Below are positions 24,032-35,590 of a stretch of 64,000 bases of DNA, in pieces; position 1 is the stretch's first letter; every line of letters starts with the position of its first letter. Position numbers and translations under genes: made by a program. Source of the stretch: Syngnathus acus (lineage: Eukaryota > Chordata > Actinopteri > Syngnathiformes > Syngnathidae); assembly GCF_901709675.1 (NCBI RefSeq), contig NC_051089.1, positions 19,751,508 to 19,815,507 of the forward strand, read 5' to 3'. The notes under the pieces are model-generated. The model ran no database searches. It was not told the DNA's origin and saw only the letters and a list, made by a program, of their open reading frames with translations.

Positions 24032-24383
24032 TGTCATGTCTCGTCCCCAGTTCTGTGTCTGTGTGCTTGCCCCTCCCTTCCTGTGTGCCCTTGATTTGTG
24101 TAATCACACGCACCTGCCTCTCGTTACCTGTGTCTTATTTAAGTTCTGTTTGCGTGTCACTCGCCGTCGGAGCATTGCACGAGATGTGTGGACAATGCAT
24201 GTCTCACTGTCACGCGGTTTGTTTTGTTCCTGTCTTTTGTTTCACGCTTTGGCGGTCAGTCCTTTTGGTTTTGTTTAGTCACGTCAGTTTGCCGGGTTTG
24301 TATTTTGGAGTCTTCTGCAATAAACCCTGGTCCAAGCTGCACTTGGTCGCCCTCGCTCCATTACTCCACCCCGAAGCCTGACA
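24032..24383 (+). repeat. 5' LTR
   Basis: 352 bp, TG...CA ends, with caataaaccctgg near its 3' part as a likely polyadenylation signal. It is about 40 bp shorter than the 3' LTR. Confidence 0.85.
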
Positions 24384-24913
24384 GAATGCTCTGACCAACA
24401 CAGCGACCAGCGCTTGGACCCTCCGCCATCAGCTCCCGTCCGCGACGCCCGATCCACGTCCATCGTCCGAGAAGGTTCCGGCGCCATCGGACTTCGCTCC
24501 AGCGACGCCCGATCCACGTCCATCATCCGAGAAGGTTCCGGCGCCATCGGACTTCGCTCCAGCGACGCCCGATCCTCGTCCATCGTCCGAGCAGGTTCCA
24601 GCGTGATCGGACTCCACTGCCGCTGATCGCGGCCCTGACTTTACAAGTTTCTGCCGAGCACGGTCCCGATCCCCGAGTTTCCGCCCGAGTGCGGTTCTGT
24701 ATCCCCGAGTTTCCGCCCGAGTGCGGTTCTGTATCCCCGAGTTTCCGCCAGAGTGCAGTACTGTTCCCCCAGTCGCCGCCGTGCGCCGTTCGAACCACTT
24801 CGAGAACCAGTAGGGCCATTTGGACTAGTGCGCTGCCCCCCCGCCCCCCCGCGTGCCGCCGTGGGGGGTTGTGTTTTTGGGGCGTCGGGAGCCGTCCCTT
24901 GTGGGGGAGGTTC

Positions 24914-25305
24914 TGTCATGTCTCGTCCCCAGTTCTGTGTCTGTGTGCTTGCCCCTCCCTTCCTGTGTGCCCTTGATTTGTGTAATCACACGCACCTGCC
25001 TCTCGTTACCTGTGTCTTATTTAAGTTCTGTTTGCGTGTCACTCGCCGTCGGAGCATTGCACGAGATGTGTGGACAATGCATGTCTCACTGTCACGCGGT
25101 TTGTTTTGTTCCTGTCTTTTGTTTCACGTTTTGGGCGGTTAGACCTGATGGTATGTTGTTTAGCCACGTCAGCTTGCCGAGTCTGTCCTTTTGGTTTTGT
25201 TTAGTCACGTCAGTTTGCCGGGTTTGTATTTTGGTTCCTGCAATAAACCCTGGTCCAAGCTGCACTTGGTCGCCTCGCTCCATTCCTCCACCCCGAAGCC
25301 TGACA
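24914..25305 (+). repeat. 3' LTR
   Basis: 392 bp, same ends as the 5' LTR. Near 25140-25195 it has an extra block that partly repeats the gccacgtcag...gccgagtctg segment, so the LTRs differ by an indel as well as by point changes. Confidence 0.85.
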
Positions 25306-25606
25306 GGATTTTGTCGAATAAATTGCCCCCCAAAATGCGACTTATACTCCGGAGCGACTTATCAATGTTTTTTTTCACTTTTTTGGGCATTTTATGGCTG
25401 GTGCGACTTATACTCCGGTGCGACTTATAGTCCAAAAATTACGGTAATGCAAAGTTGTCTGTTATTATTAAAACTTAAAACAAGTGAATTTTGCTCCTGT
25501 CATTTACAATATTTTTCAGAAAGTAATAATTTTTGTCACGTCTACAGGTTCATAACATCAACAGTATTAACATGGCTACTTCGTAATATTTAATATTAAG
25601 TAATTT

Positions 25607-25909
25607 TTACTTTTGATTTACTTTTGACTCACAGCCCCACGTAATGAATCGCTGTTGCGATGCCAGTTCAGCTTGGAGCTGCTTCACTTTATTAGCGCGG
25701 TCACTCCCTGTTAGCTTGTCGTATGTGTTAGCATGTTTAGTCTGATGGTGTCTCTTTAGGTTGAAATCCTTAAACAAGGCAACCGTCTCTTTACAAATTA
25801 TACAAACACAATTGCCTTGATTTTCAGTGAAGAAGTAATGTAATTCCCATTTCTCTTGAAAGCAACGGCCTTCAATGTAAACTTTCCTCATTTTCTTTGC
25901 AGTCGCCAT
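25607..25909 (-). pseudogene. hAT transposase N-terminus (GTF2IRD2/SCAND3-like)
   Basis: About 100 residues with FFTENQGNCVCIICKET and FNLKRHHQTKH, a C-x2-C...H-x4-H finger, then a linker TGSDRANKVKQLQAELASQQ. This matches the N-terminal part of Charlie-type hAT transposases related to GTF2IRD2. The catalytic domain is missing from this copy. Confidence 0.7.
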
Positions 25910-26239
25910 GGCAGAAATGAGCGTAGGGGTTGGTGCTGCAACCTTTTGGTAATAGGAGGAATTATAGTTTCAAGTTTCATGATTTTTTTTTTTATTCAGT
26001 TTGACAGTGCAGGCGGGCCATAAATAATACATTATAAGACCGAAGCTACGGGCCAAATGAAATCTGACCGGGGGCCGAATTTGGCCCGCGGGCCGGACTT
26101 TGGAAATGACGTAAAGGAAAAGCCTCAAAAAAGTATCTAATAGTCAGCATTATCAGCACGGTATACTTTCATACATATCAATTAAAGACACTTTTAACAT
26201 AATCTGTGATTTGCTTTACTTTATCCATTTCAAAATTAA

Positions 26240-26377
<138 letters not shown>

Positions 26378-26396
26378 TAAGACGAACCCTCTTCAT

Positions 26397-26759
26397 GGGT
26401 AGCACGCTGGGGCACTGATTTGCATGTCTGCCTCACAGTCCAGAGGTGCAGGTTTCGGTTCTGGCTGCTTCCTGTGTGGAATTTGCATACTCTCGTGCCT
26501 ACGTGGGTTTGCTCCCGGTACTCCTGTTTACTCCCACCAAAACTTACATGGTAGGCTGATTGACCACTCCAAATTTTCTGAATGTGTGATTGTGTGTGTG
26601 TGTGTGTGTGTGAGTAGGTGTTTGTCTATATGTGCTCTGCGATTGGCTGGCAAACAGTTCAGGGTCTACTCCGCCTGGCACCCAAAGACTGCTGGGATAG
26701 GCCCCAGCACGACCATGAGACTTATGAAGATAAGCTATTCAGAAAATGAATGAATAAAT
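26397..26759 (+). mobile_element. tRNA-headed SINE with 13-bp target duplication
   Basis: Starts gggtagcacgctggggcac, includes a degraded B-box-like ggtttcggttctgg, and ends in a gaaaatgaatgaat tail. The 13-bp direct repeat GAACCCTCTTCAT flanks it exactly (26384-26396, 26760-26772). A GT microsatellite lies inside (about 26590-26612). It sits just 20 bp after the donor of the preceding tmc3 exon. SINEs of this type rely on LINE enzymes. Confidence 0.85.
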
Positions 26760-26985
26760 GAACCCTCTTCATTGTCATAGTTGAATTCCCAAAATGTAGT
26801 CACTGGATTCAACCCATCAGTATAGTGACAAAACATGGGATTCTCACGTTGGCAGGCATTGTTCTAAACCAATTGGTCACAGTTGACAAATGGTATTTTT
26901 TGACACAATACAGTATGTCTACTGTATCTCATAATTGTTAAAGTACTTGGGTCTTTTTTCACCTGCGTTAACTCACTGAAATTAA

Positions 26986-27243
<258 letters not shown>

Positions 27244-27270
27244 TAAGACCATACACTCCCACGCACATTT

Positions 27271-27371
<101 letters not shown>

Positions 27372-27446
27372 TTCATACGCACACACACTTGTACTCCCAC
27401 ACACACAGTGTAACCCTTACTATGACTTACATCTTTTGTGTTTTAG

Positions 27447-27525
27447 CATGCTGATATACTATCTCCAGGCCATTGCCAGATCTCTGAAATTCACCAACAA
27501 CCAGTTGATGATGCAGCTCCAGACA
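27447..27525 (+). CDS. tmc3: tmc3 exon: end of last TM helix and start of C-terminal tail
   Basis: 79 nt, phase 2 to 0. Encodes FMLIYYLQAIARSLKFTNNQ then LMMQLQT, leaving the membrane into the cytosolic tail. Acceptor gtgttttag, donor ACA|gtgagt. Confidence 0.9.
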
Positions 27526-28934
27526 GTGAGTTTCAAACAAACTATTAATTGACAATATGTAGCTTTTAAAGTTGAAAATCCTTGATTTGAAGTCATTGCA
27601 ACATTTTTTTGCTTGGTTTGCTCTTGGGTCTTTACATTTGAGTAGCAAATTTAATTCAGGTGTGTTTAAACTGCTACATAATGTATTTACAAACCATAAA
27701 CTGCTTTGAGTCCAGCAATGGTGTGAATGCTGAACAGCATTAACATGTTGTTCTACGCCAAAACTTTATTATTAATCTCACCAGTTTTTCCATCTCATCA
27801 GTTCTTCTGCATTCAGCAACTTTCACATCTCAACTATTCGAAAATTCCAAAAATTCAGGGCAGCTGAGGTAATATTTTCTAATTTTTCAATATTTCTTTT
27901 CACAGAATTTCCCATTTCCACCCCAAAAATTAACCCAATCAAAATATATTCAAGTAAATATGGAATTTAACAAATTAAATTCATCTCCATCATTTCCATC
28001 CCAAATTTATATTGTTCAGTAAATTTAGAATCCCTTGGGAACTATTTTCAACATAATATGAATTTTCACATTCCCCGCAATACACATTTTCACAGAATAT
28101 CTAATGCCGGTTATTAATTCAATGTAGATTCTCAATCTTATTCTCACCTACACAAAACAATTACCTGCCATATCTCGGCAATGGTCTATTTACATGGCAT
28201 GGCCACCTCACCCTGGCCGCAAACCTCACACTGTAAAAAATGAGTTTTGGGTCAAAATAAAAGCAGACATGTGTATGTATATTTACAGTATTTTTAAAGT
28301 CAACAATTGACTTACCTTGCTAAGGAGAAAAAAGTTACAAACATCAACTGAAAATTGTTCCTGAAGTCTTACACGTTGAACAAACACCTCATGTCTACCA
28401 GCGTGGAAAGACGAGCGCCGACTGTGAAGGTGAGGGTCGGAAATTAGAGCTCACAAGGCTGTAACACCAGAGTTGTGTGCTCCCTGTGCTTCCCAGCCTT
28501 ATAAATGTACAATAACATGCGACAATAGTGTTTACATGAGTAGTAGATAGCATGTAATCTACTGTATGTGTCTTGTAAGATTCGTCTCCTTCCTGAGTTG
28601 GAGATCAGATCAGAAAGTAGGTGATTGAAATTCTGACGGGACATTATATTCGTTTTTTTTTTTTGTCGCCCTAAGTGTGAGTGCCGATCATGGTCCTAAT
28701 GTATAGGGGCGAGTTCCCCACCTGTTCCTAGTGCCATCTGCACCCATACTTTAAGGCACAGTTTACTGCCCATGTGCCTCCAATAAACTCAACTGAATGA
28801 ACCCAACTCGGACCGTCTGTGTTTAAAACCAGTGAATGAATGAAATATGGGAAATAACATACTATTGTACTGTACATTTGAAAGAGGTTGAGAAAAATAG
28901 AAAATATCTAACAGTAACTTTCTAATCCCTTTAG
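27526..28934 (+). other. tmc3 intron, no recognised element
   Basis: AT-rich, donor gtgagt, acceptor tccctttag. I see no recognisable transposon. A stretch near 28660-28800 ending in ccaataaactcaactgaatg resembles a retroelement 3' end but I cannot name it. Confidence 0.5.
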
Positions 28935-28977
28935 GAGCGTACTGATGATAAAAAGAAAGTCTTTCAGATGGCTGCAG
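28935..28977 (+). CDS. tmc3: tmc3 micro-exon
   Basis: 43 nt, phase 0 to 1, encoding ERTDDKKKVFQMAA. Flanked by ccctttag and GCAG|gtaggt. A charged juxtamembrane segment follows the last helix, as in TMC1-3. Confidence 0.85.
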
Positions 28978-29008
28978 GTAGGTGAATTTGTGGAGTGCTC
29001 TCTCTCAA

Positions 29009-29725
29009 TGGCTACGTTTACATGGAAAATTTCTTTAATTTGATCAGTTTGGATTAAATTTATGATTGGATACACTGTTTTCATGGACACTAAAAATATT
29101 GATCCGATTAGGACTTGCATATTCATGGATCACACTTTCAATCAGAAGAAATCATTTTGATATACGCAGATTGACGAAATATAGCGGGAATAGTAGAAGA
29201 GCCCGCAACCCTCATGAGGATAAGCGGTTCAGATAATGGGTGGATGGATTTATAGTTGTAGAAGAAACCATAGTGTCTTCCATGTCAACAAAACAACGCT
29301 CCGTCCGTTTTACTTTAAACATTAGCGTTATCTCGGCTAGTTTTCTCGTTTGCGTTATGTCAAGTTAACGATTAATATTCGCGCTGCAGTTTATCTTCCA
29401 GACTGCACTTTTGTATTTGCCAGTGTTGGTTTTTAAGATAGAAGGCCAGCTGTACATTCTTCTGCATGCAATGATGAACCAAGGAAGAGGCAGTTTATGG
29501 GAATAAGAGAATCGCGTACGGTAAAGGCAGTTTGTTCCAACATTTTGCTATGAGTGTTTTCATGTGCATTAATCAATCGACATAAACCACCCCTCTCAAT
29601 CGGAATAAAATTTTGTCCGTAATGGGCTTGATCTGGTCAGAATATTCCAAATGCAGTGTGAACATGAAACATTTTTATTCCAACCAGACTTTTAATCCAA
29701 ATAAATAACTGAATAAACATAGCCA
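29009..29725. mobile_element. MITE with TGGCTACGTTTACATG-type ends
   Basis: Left end tggctacgtttacatg and right end aaacatagcca are imperfect inverted copies, with ttaatttgatc/ttccaaatgcag-type subterminal AT-rich sequence. A SINE tail fragment (aaccctcatgaggataagcggttcag) lies inside at about 29205-29250. Superfamily not determined. Confidence 0.55.
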
Positions 29726-29755
29726 CTGACACTGTAATGTTTAACCATTTCTCAG

Positions 29756-30023
29756 CAAGACTTCAGACTCCAGGAGAAGAAGTGGGGGATCAAAAGACAG
29801 ATGAACAGGAGAGTGACATCACAAGCCAGGATCCCTCCATCCAAACTTCCTCCCCACAGCGGAACAGCAGCATCACAAACCTCCATACTCCTGGTCCGCG
29901 CAGTAACAGTATACGTACAATTACGCAGTCTGCATCTCGGGGAGAACTGAACAGACCTGTGGCTGGATCCTCCAGAAGTCCTGCAGCAATCCCTAAACAT
30001 AAACTGGAGAACGTACCCAATAG
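29756..30023 (+). CDS. tmc3: tmc3 exon: Ser/Thr-rich cytosolic tail
   Basis: 268 nt, phase 1 to 2. Encodes ARLQTPGEEVGDQKTDEQES and a Ser/Pro-rich low-complexity tail ending [10 protein letters not shown]. Acceptor ttctcag, donor AG|gtgatt. The tail is expected to be disordered and cytosolic. Confidence 0.85.
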
Positions 30024-30092
30024 GTGATTGTTGTGTTGTGTGTCAAGAGAATGAATTTGAACACATTTCGACTGTATTGTGCAGTACAACAT

Positions 30093-32143
30093 TGCCAAGG
30101 GAGGGGCCAAAGGGGTCGGATGCATTGTGAGCTGGTGTGCGAGGCAGAAAGGTTCCGACTAGACATAGTCGGACTTGCCTCAACACAAAGTTTGGGTTCC
30201 GGTACAAGCCCTCTCTTCCACTCTGGAGTTGCCCACGGTGAGAGGCATCGAGCAGGTGTGTGTATACTTATTGCCCCCCAGCTGGGTCCCTGCACATTGG
30301 CACACCTTCGGGTGGGGGGACGGGTCCTGACTGTTGTTTGTGTCTATGCACCAAACGGCAGCTCAGAGTACCCACCCTTCTTGGAGTCCCTGGAGGAAGT
30401 GCTGGAGAGCGCTCTTTCTGGGGACTCCATCGTTCTACTGGGTGACTTCAATGCTCACGTGGGCAATGACAGTGAGACCTGGAAGTGCGTGATTGGGAGG
30501 AACGGCCCCCCCGATCTGAACCCGAGCGGTGTTCTATTATTGGAATTCTGTGCTCGACACGGATTGTCAATAATGAACACCATGTTCAAGCATAAGGGTG
30601 TCCATGCGTGCACTTGGCACCAGGACACCCTAGGCCGCAGTTCGATGACCGACTTTGTACTCGTGTCATCGGATTTGCGGCCGCATGTTTTGGACACTCG
30701 GGTGAAGAGAGGGGCGGAACTGTCAACGGATCACCACCTGGTGGTGGGGAGGCTCCGATGGTGGGGGAAGATGCCGGTCCGACCTGGCAGACCCAAACGT
30801 ACTGTGATATAATGCAGCTGGGAACGTCTGGCAGAATCCCCTGTCAGGAAGAGCTTCAACTGCCACCTCCGGCAGAGCTTTTCCCACGTCCCGGAGGAGG
30901 CGGGGGACATTGAGTCCGAGTGGACCATGTTCCACGCCTCCATTGTTGAGGCAGCCGACCAGAGCTGTGGCCGTAAGGTCGTTGGTGCCTGTCGTGGCGG
31001 CAAATCCCCGAACCCGCTGGTGGACACCGGCAGTAAGGGATGCCGTCAAGCTGAAGTAGGAGTCCTATCGAGCCATTTTGGCCTGCGGGACTCCGGAGGC
31101 AGCTGACCGGATGGCCAAGCGGAACGTGGCTTCGGCGGTTGCTGAGACAAAAATCCGGGCATGGGAGGAGTTTGGTGAGGCCATGGAGAATGACTTCCGG
31201 ACGGCTTCGAGGAAATTCTGGTCCACCATCCGGCGTCTCAGGAGGGGGGAGCAGTGCACCGTCAACACTGTTTACAGTGGAGATGGCGTGCTGCTGACCT
31301 CGACTCGGGACGTCGTGAGTCGGTGGGGAGAATACTTCGAAGACCTCCTCACACTCCTCAGCCTCCCTGGTAAGGTCTATTCAGGGGTGCTGGAGAGGAG
31401 GGTCCATCGGGAGGTTGAACCTCGGATTCAGAAGGAGCAGCACCTCCAAATCCGAGTCCATGGTCCTCGGTCGGAAAAGGGTAGAATGCCCTCTCCGGAT
31501 CGGGGATGAGATCCTGCCCCAAGTGGAGGAGTTCAAGTATCTTGGGGTCTTGTTCATGAGTGAGGTCAGGATGGAGCGCGAGATTGACAGGCGGATCGGT
31601 GCAGCGTCAGCAGTAATGCGGACTCTGTACCGGTCTGTCGTGGTAAAGAGAGAGCTGAGCCAAAAGGTAAATCTCTCAATTTACTGGTCAGTCTACGCTC
31701 CTACCCTCACCTATGGTCACGAGCTATGGGTCGTGACCGAAAGAACAACATCCAGGATACAAGCGGCCGAAATGAGTTTCCTCCGCAGGGTGTCCGGGCT
31801 CTCCCTTAGAGATAAGGTGAGAAGCTCGGTCATCCGGGAGAGACTCGGAGTAGAGCCGCTGCTCCTCCACGTTGAGAGGAGCCAGATGAGGTGGCTCGGG
31901 CATCTCATCGGGATGGCTCCTGGACACCTCCCTGGGGAGGTGTTCCAGGCATGTCCCACCGGTAGGAGACCCCGTGGACGACCCAGGACGCACTGGAGAG
32001 ACTATGTCTCTTGGCTGGCCTGGGAATGCCTTGGGATCCCCCGGGATGAGCTGGATGAAGTGGCTGGGGAGAGGGAAGTCTGGGAGTCCCTCCTAAAGCT
32101 GCTGACCCCGCGACCTGACCCTGGATGGATGGATTTCTTGGGT
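30093..32143 (+). pseudogene. Rex3 (RTE clade) LINE with RT core deleted
   Basis: Endonuclease part (30130-30800) shows [62 protein letters not shown]. The C-terminal part (31505-32130) shows EFKYLGVLFMSEVRMEREID, FLRRVSGLSLRDKVRSS, GRRPRGRPRTHWRDYVS and ends in a gatggatggat tail, typical of fish Rex3. The RT core between about 31350 and 31380 is deleted. Compared with the 5' end at 63705-64000, a further deletion near 30130 joins two gagctgg sites. It lies entirely in the last tmc3 intron, in sense orientation. Confidence 0.85.
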
Positions 32144-32227
32144 GGAGTGAATCTGCTGCAAAATCAAAACCTTTTGACCTCTCGTGGGTGGTTCTGGAAT
32201 GTATCCCCATGATGAATGGGATTCGCT

Positions 32228-32276
32228 GTATTATTATTACTACTACTATTATTATTATTATTATTATTATTATTAT
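32228..32276. repeat. (TTA)n microsatellite after Rex3
   Basis: tattattactactactattattatta run immediately downstream of the Rex3 tail, within the last tmc3 intron. Confidence 0.9.
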
Positions 32277-32596
32277 GTGCTTGCATGTGTGTATTTATAC
32301 AGTATATATAATAATGAGAAACAATACATAATTTAAAATTAGGAGAAACAGTAAATTATTGAAAATATATTAAATAATTTTCGAAAGTTGTGGTTTGATA
32401 GTTAGATCGTTCAATAGTTGTGGTTCATACCTTGAAAGCTAAATGTGGTGAAGTACTGTCCAAAAGTCTTGGGTCACTGGCTTAGTATTTTTCATGACCT
32501 CTTTCATACAGTAATTACACGATTTTCAAATTTCTGCAAAAACTCACATTGACAGTATTACAATCTGATATTATGTGTTGTCATTCCTCATACCAG

Positions 32597-33581
32597 GCAG
32601 ACAACATTTCTGGGAGGCCCAAGTGGTTCCTGCCGCTCAAAGTCTTACTACCATAAGGCGTGCAATCAACAACCCAGATATTCTGACAACATCCAATCTG
32701 ATCCCCTCTACAGGAAGACCGTACGTGCTATACATCCTGTTGAACCAGCAGGTATCATTACTGCCCAGAGCTATGGGGGTCGGCATGGTCCTGCCACCCG
32801 CTACGTAATTGTCAATGAACATGAACCCAGGAAAAAGCTGCTTCGCTCGGCCACTCGTATCCCACGCCATTACTTAATGGAGGAGGAACCAGCAGAGATC
32901 CTAGAACTCTACCCATGCAACATTAAGCGCTACCCACCTCGTACCCCACACCACCAACCGCCCCCCCACAGATCTCATCTGTCCCAACAGAATTTGAATG
33001 AAGATGAGGAGGAGAAAGAGGGTAAACATAGAAGAAGGGTATTGTTAGAGAGAGCTCATCGACCCTGTTCACTATCTGACCTCCACCAGCCAGCACACTT
33101 CTACATTGGTGACAGAGTAGAGAGCCACATGTCTGTAGCTAAAGAGAGCCACGTAGGTAGAGGACGGTACAGATCCCAGGAAGAAGATGAGGTGGAGGAA
33201 GCAGATATCAGATGGAGAGGTTTAAAATCACACTCCTGGTCCCAGGATAGTATAAGAGGAGCGGAACCTCTACTGGTCCGAACCAGGCACCACATGAATT
33301 CTCCAGGAAGACCTGGTCAGTCCCCAAATAGGAGCAGGCAAATCAAATCAAAGACAAAACCAAATTTGGAGCCCACTCTGACCGAGTCTGACTCCGCCTC
33401 TCTGGGCTCAAGCAGTGATCAACAGAACAGTGGTACAGACCAGTACATTCAGGTCATCCACAACAAGGAGCGTTATCTCAAGTCTCATACAAGGCAAGGA
33501 AAATTATCCAAAAAGAGGTTCAAACAAACCTTGGATTTAAATTCTCTGGATTCAAATGATCTTGTTTGTTCCAATGTGTAA
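32597..33581 (+). CDS. tmc3: tmc3 terminal exon: long charged C-terminal tail and stop
   Basis: 985 nt, phase 2 to stop (TAA at 33579-33581), joined after acceptor cataccag. It opens with RQTTFLGGPSGSCRSKSYYH, and the frame continues uninterrupted for about 327 codons to NSLDSNDLVCSNV. Rich in Arg, Ser, Pro and Glu (for example NEDEEEKEGKHRRR), with no domain. A tail of this length fits TMC3, which is longer than TMC1/2 in vertebrates. With the preceding exons it gives 731 visible residues and no internal stop, so the gene looks intact. Confidence 0.85.
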
Positions 33582-34304
33582 TATTTTGAACGCCTAACAT
33601 TGTACTATGATGCGCAAAAGAACATTTAATAGTGTAAGTCAGTAGGAATGTGATTTTTATTTTCTTGCTCCTGTAGTCTTGTATTATTATTTCATCATTG
33701 TAACATTGTGATGGCAATGAAAGCTATTGGTGTTTCAAGTGGTTAGTGTTAACATAACATCCATCTTGACTGCATGCTAACCACAAAATAAGAATCACCA
33801 TTTGACATAGTCACTAAAACATCAGTAAATCCAAAAATTGACACTGAATTAAAAATAATTCTCTTTCAAGTCTTCAGCTAGTACACAGTGTCCAACTAAT
33901 TTTAAGCATGGGGTTTCATCTGAATTATAGTTCAAAAGGCCGATCATAACTATTAAACTGTGTGTAAAAATGTACATAACATAAATGAGTGCAAACCCAC
34001 CCCATTGATTAAGCTTTTTATCAATTTCTCTGTGATCACAATAACAATTTTCATATGTTTTATATTGATTTGAAACCTGATTTAAATAGTTTATATATGT
34101 AATTTAGCTTTGCTTGACTTAAATCTGCATGTCATGGTTGCAGAATTAGATTTGTGAGAAAAAGCATGTGGTGCACATTGACATAGTATATAATTTGCAA
34201 TCAATTTGTGACACCATTGTAGTTTATTATGTTAAGGAATTCTGATTGTGATAAGAACGTAGTATGTAAGTGCTTCTTTAATAACTCTGCCGGGTATACT
34301 CATT
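33582..34304 (+). other. tmc3 3' UTR and downstream sequence
   Basis: AT-rich, no open frames. A variant polyadenylation hexamer ATTAAA is at 33848-33853; I see no canonical AATAAA before the LINE fragment at 34305, so the 3' end of the mRNA is uncertain. Confidence 0.5.
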
Positions 34305-34559
34305 TATGCCCTGTCCCGGGGCATCAAGGAAGCGAAAAGGGCGTTCTCTTGCAAGATTACCGCCCACTTCAAGGATAGCAGGGACGCACGGAGCCTTTGG
34401 CAGGGCATTCAGACCATCACGGACTACAAGCCCGTGCCGCAGAGCTGTGAGGGCGACATCCGTCTGCTCAACGATCTTAACCGCTTCTTTGCTCGCTTTG
34501 ACGCTCAGAACAGCACTTGCCCGCTGAAGACCCCTCCCCCTCCACACGAGCAGCCCCTC
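34305..34559 (+). mobile_element. Jockey-type LINE fragment, joined to another LINE
   Basis: Matches 53035-53280 almost exactly (SRGIKEAKRAFSCKITAHFK ... AQNSTCPLKTPPPPHEQPL in frame). It stops abruptly at gcagccccT and continues as the unrelated RTE-like LINE tail at 34560. Confidence 0.85.
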
Positions 34560-35221
34560 GGGATCCACTGGCGAGACCGTGTGTCAAACCAGACAGTTCT
34601 CGAGCGAGCGGGGATGGAGTGCGTCAACTGCCAGATATGGGAGCGACAGCTGACGTTCTACGGCCACGTGGTACGTGACCCACCCTCGGATCCAGCGAAC
34701 AGGATTCTGTCCGCTCCGGACCCAAGGGGGTGGAAGCACCCAGTAGGGCGACCGCGTGCGCGGTGGTTGGAGCAGCTCGGGAAGCATCTTGAGATTGTGG
34801 GGGTGTGGGCGGGTGATCGGTCCTACGCCGTATGGTCACCGATGGAGTGGAGCAAGAAGGTGAGCAGAGGCGTAGCCAGGAATTTTTCCAGTAGGGGCGC
34901 ACGCCCACAGGAAAAAAAATCGAACATCACCCACGCCGTTCGCTGATCGCTAAAACAACATCCGGTATCGGGAGGCAAACGGTGAATGGATAACATCGCG
35001 CACATAGAATAGCGCAAGCACATTCGCGCAAGACCGAAAGAAAAAAACGGCATGAAAATGAAGAATCGAAAAAGCTTGATTTTTTTCAACCGGGGCGCAG
35101 GGAGTCCTAACCGGGGCGCCGCCCCGGCTCGCCCCGGCTTGGCTACGCCTCTGAAGGTGAGCGCAGCGAAGTGTCACCGCGACGCGTGCCCCCATACCAG
35201 ACCTGACCTGACCTGACCTGT
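34560..35221 (+). mobile_element. RTE-like LINE 3' tail, paralogue of 17815-18180
   Basis: From cgggatccactggcgagacc the sequence follows the C-terminal part of the LINE at 14840-18175 (LGIHWRDRVSNQTVLERAG ... PVGRPRARWLEQLGKHLE). It is interrupted by the MITE at 34865-35153, then ends in the same gacctgacctgacctg repeat. Confidence 0.85.
34865..35153. mobile_element. hAT MITE with 8-bp target duplication and empty site
   Basis: Ends CAGAGGCGTAGCCAGGAA / TTGGCTACGCCTCTG, flanked by AAGGTGAG on both sides (34857-34864, 35154-35161). The paralogous LINE copy has the uninterrupted site at 18112-18119. 289 bp, non-coding. Confidence 0.95.
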
Positions 35222-35485
35222 CAATGTGGGGGTGCGGAATATTTGTGTTTTCTTGAGATCTGTATGCAGCATGTATGCGGCACAGCGCCGTGACACCAAA
35301 TGTCAAGTGTAATTCAGCAGCTTGATATCGTCAGTCAAGATTAATCAAATCATAGTAAGTAATTTACAGCAAACTATTGGGCCTTTAGTTATTTTCTTTA
35401 TTGGTTGATTTATTGAAAATACAAACTCATTACAAGAAAGGTCGTGAGACAGATTAATTTTACCCTACTATTAATGTGTCGGCGT

Positions 35486-35520
<35 letters not shown>

Positions 35521-35521
35521 G

Positions 35522-35567
<46 letters not shown>

Positions 35568-35590
35568 ACATATATATATACATATATATA
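35222..35590. repeat. Spacer and (TA)n, second copy of the duplicated block
   Basis: Near-identical to 18176-18463, followed by a longer TA/CATA microsatellite but without the hAT found at 18464-19227. Confidence 0.8.

Larger units (their letters stand above)
24032..25305 (+). mobile_element. Short non-autonomous LTR retrotransposon with 5-bp target duplication
   Basis: Two LTRs (24032-24383 and 24914-25305) start TGTCATGTCTCG and end CCTGACA, flanked by GGATT on both sides. Removing the element restores the Tigger sequence ttggattttgtcg. A polypurine tract (gtgggggagg) lies just before the 3' LTR. The 530-bp interior has no pol; it has three 60-bp units (24441-24620) and about three 33-bp units (24675-24775). 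By LTR type it is probably a gypsy-derived short element that relies on other elements' enzymes. Confidence 0.9.
22953..25444 (-). mobile_element. Tigger/pogo element, copy 3 (inverse of copy 1)
   Basis: Ends CCGTAATTTTCGGACTATA and the inverse with one change, flanked by TA. It carries a 14-bp minisatellite gcgcgacgtcagca (about 23130-23215) and three 117-bp units at about 23264-23530. An LTR element has inserted at 24032-25305. No transposase frame remains. Confidence 0.85.
22614..26108 (-). mobile_element. hAT (Charlie-like) element hosting a Tigger and an LTR element
   Basis: Left end CAGGAGTGTCCAAACTTTTTG, right end GGCCCGCGGGCCGGACTTTGG (last bases decayed). The flanks ccgtaaag and acgtaaag match at 7 of 8 positions, as expected of an old hAT duplication. 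Related short elements lie at 54949-55290 and about 41880-41966. A BED-finger ORF is at 25607-25909 on the minus strand. The Tigger at 22953-25444 is inserted within it. Confidence 0.8.

Noticed and set aside
24441-24620. Regular 60-bp units, CRISPR-like at first sight
   Set aside because: Units are directly adjacent with no unique spacers and lie inside an LTR element of a eukaryote.
24853-25593. 246-codon plus-strand open frame
   Set aside because: It runs through the 3' LTR and across the LTR-Tigger boundary; no domain, so a chance frame.
30024-30130. Start of an open frame directly after a tmc3 exon, as a possible alternative host coding sequence
   Set aside because: The frame becomes Rex3 endonuclease; the ATG is fortuitous intron sequence.
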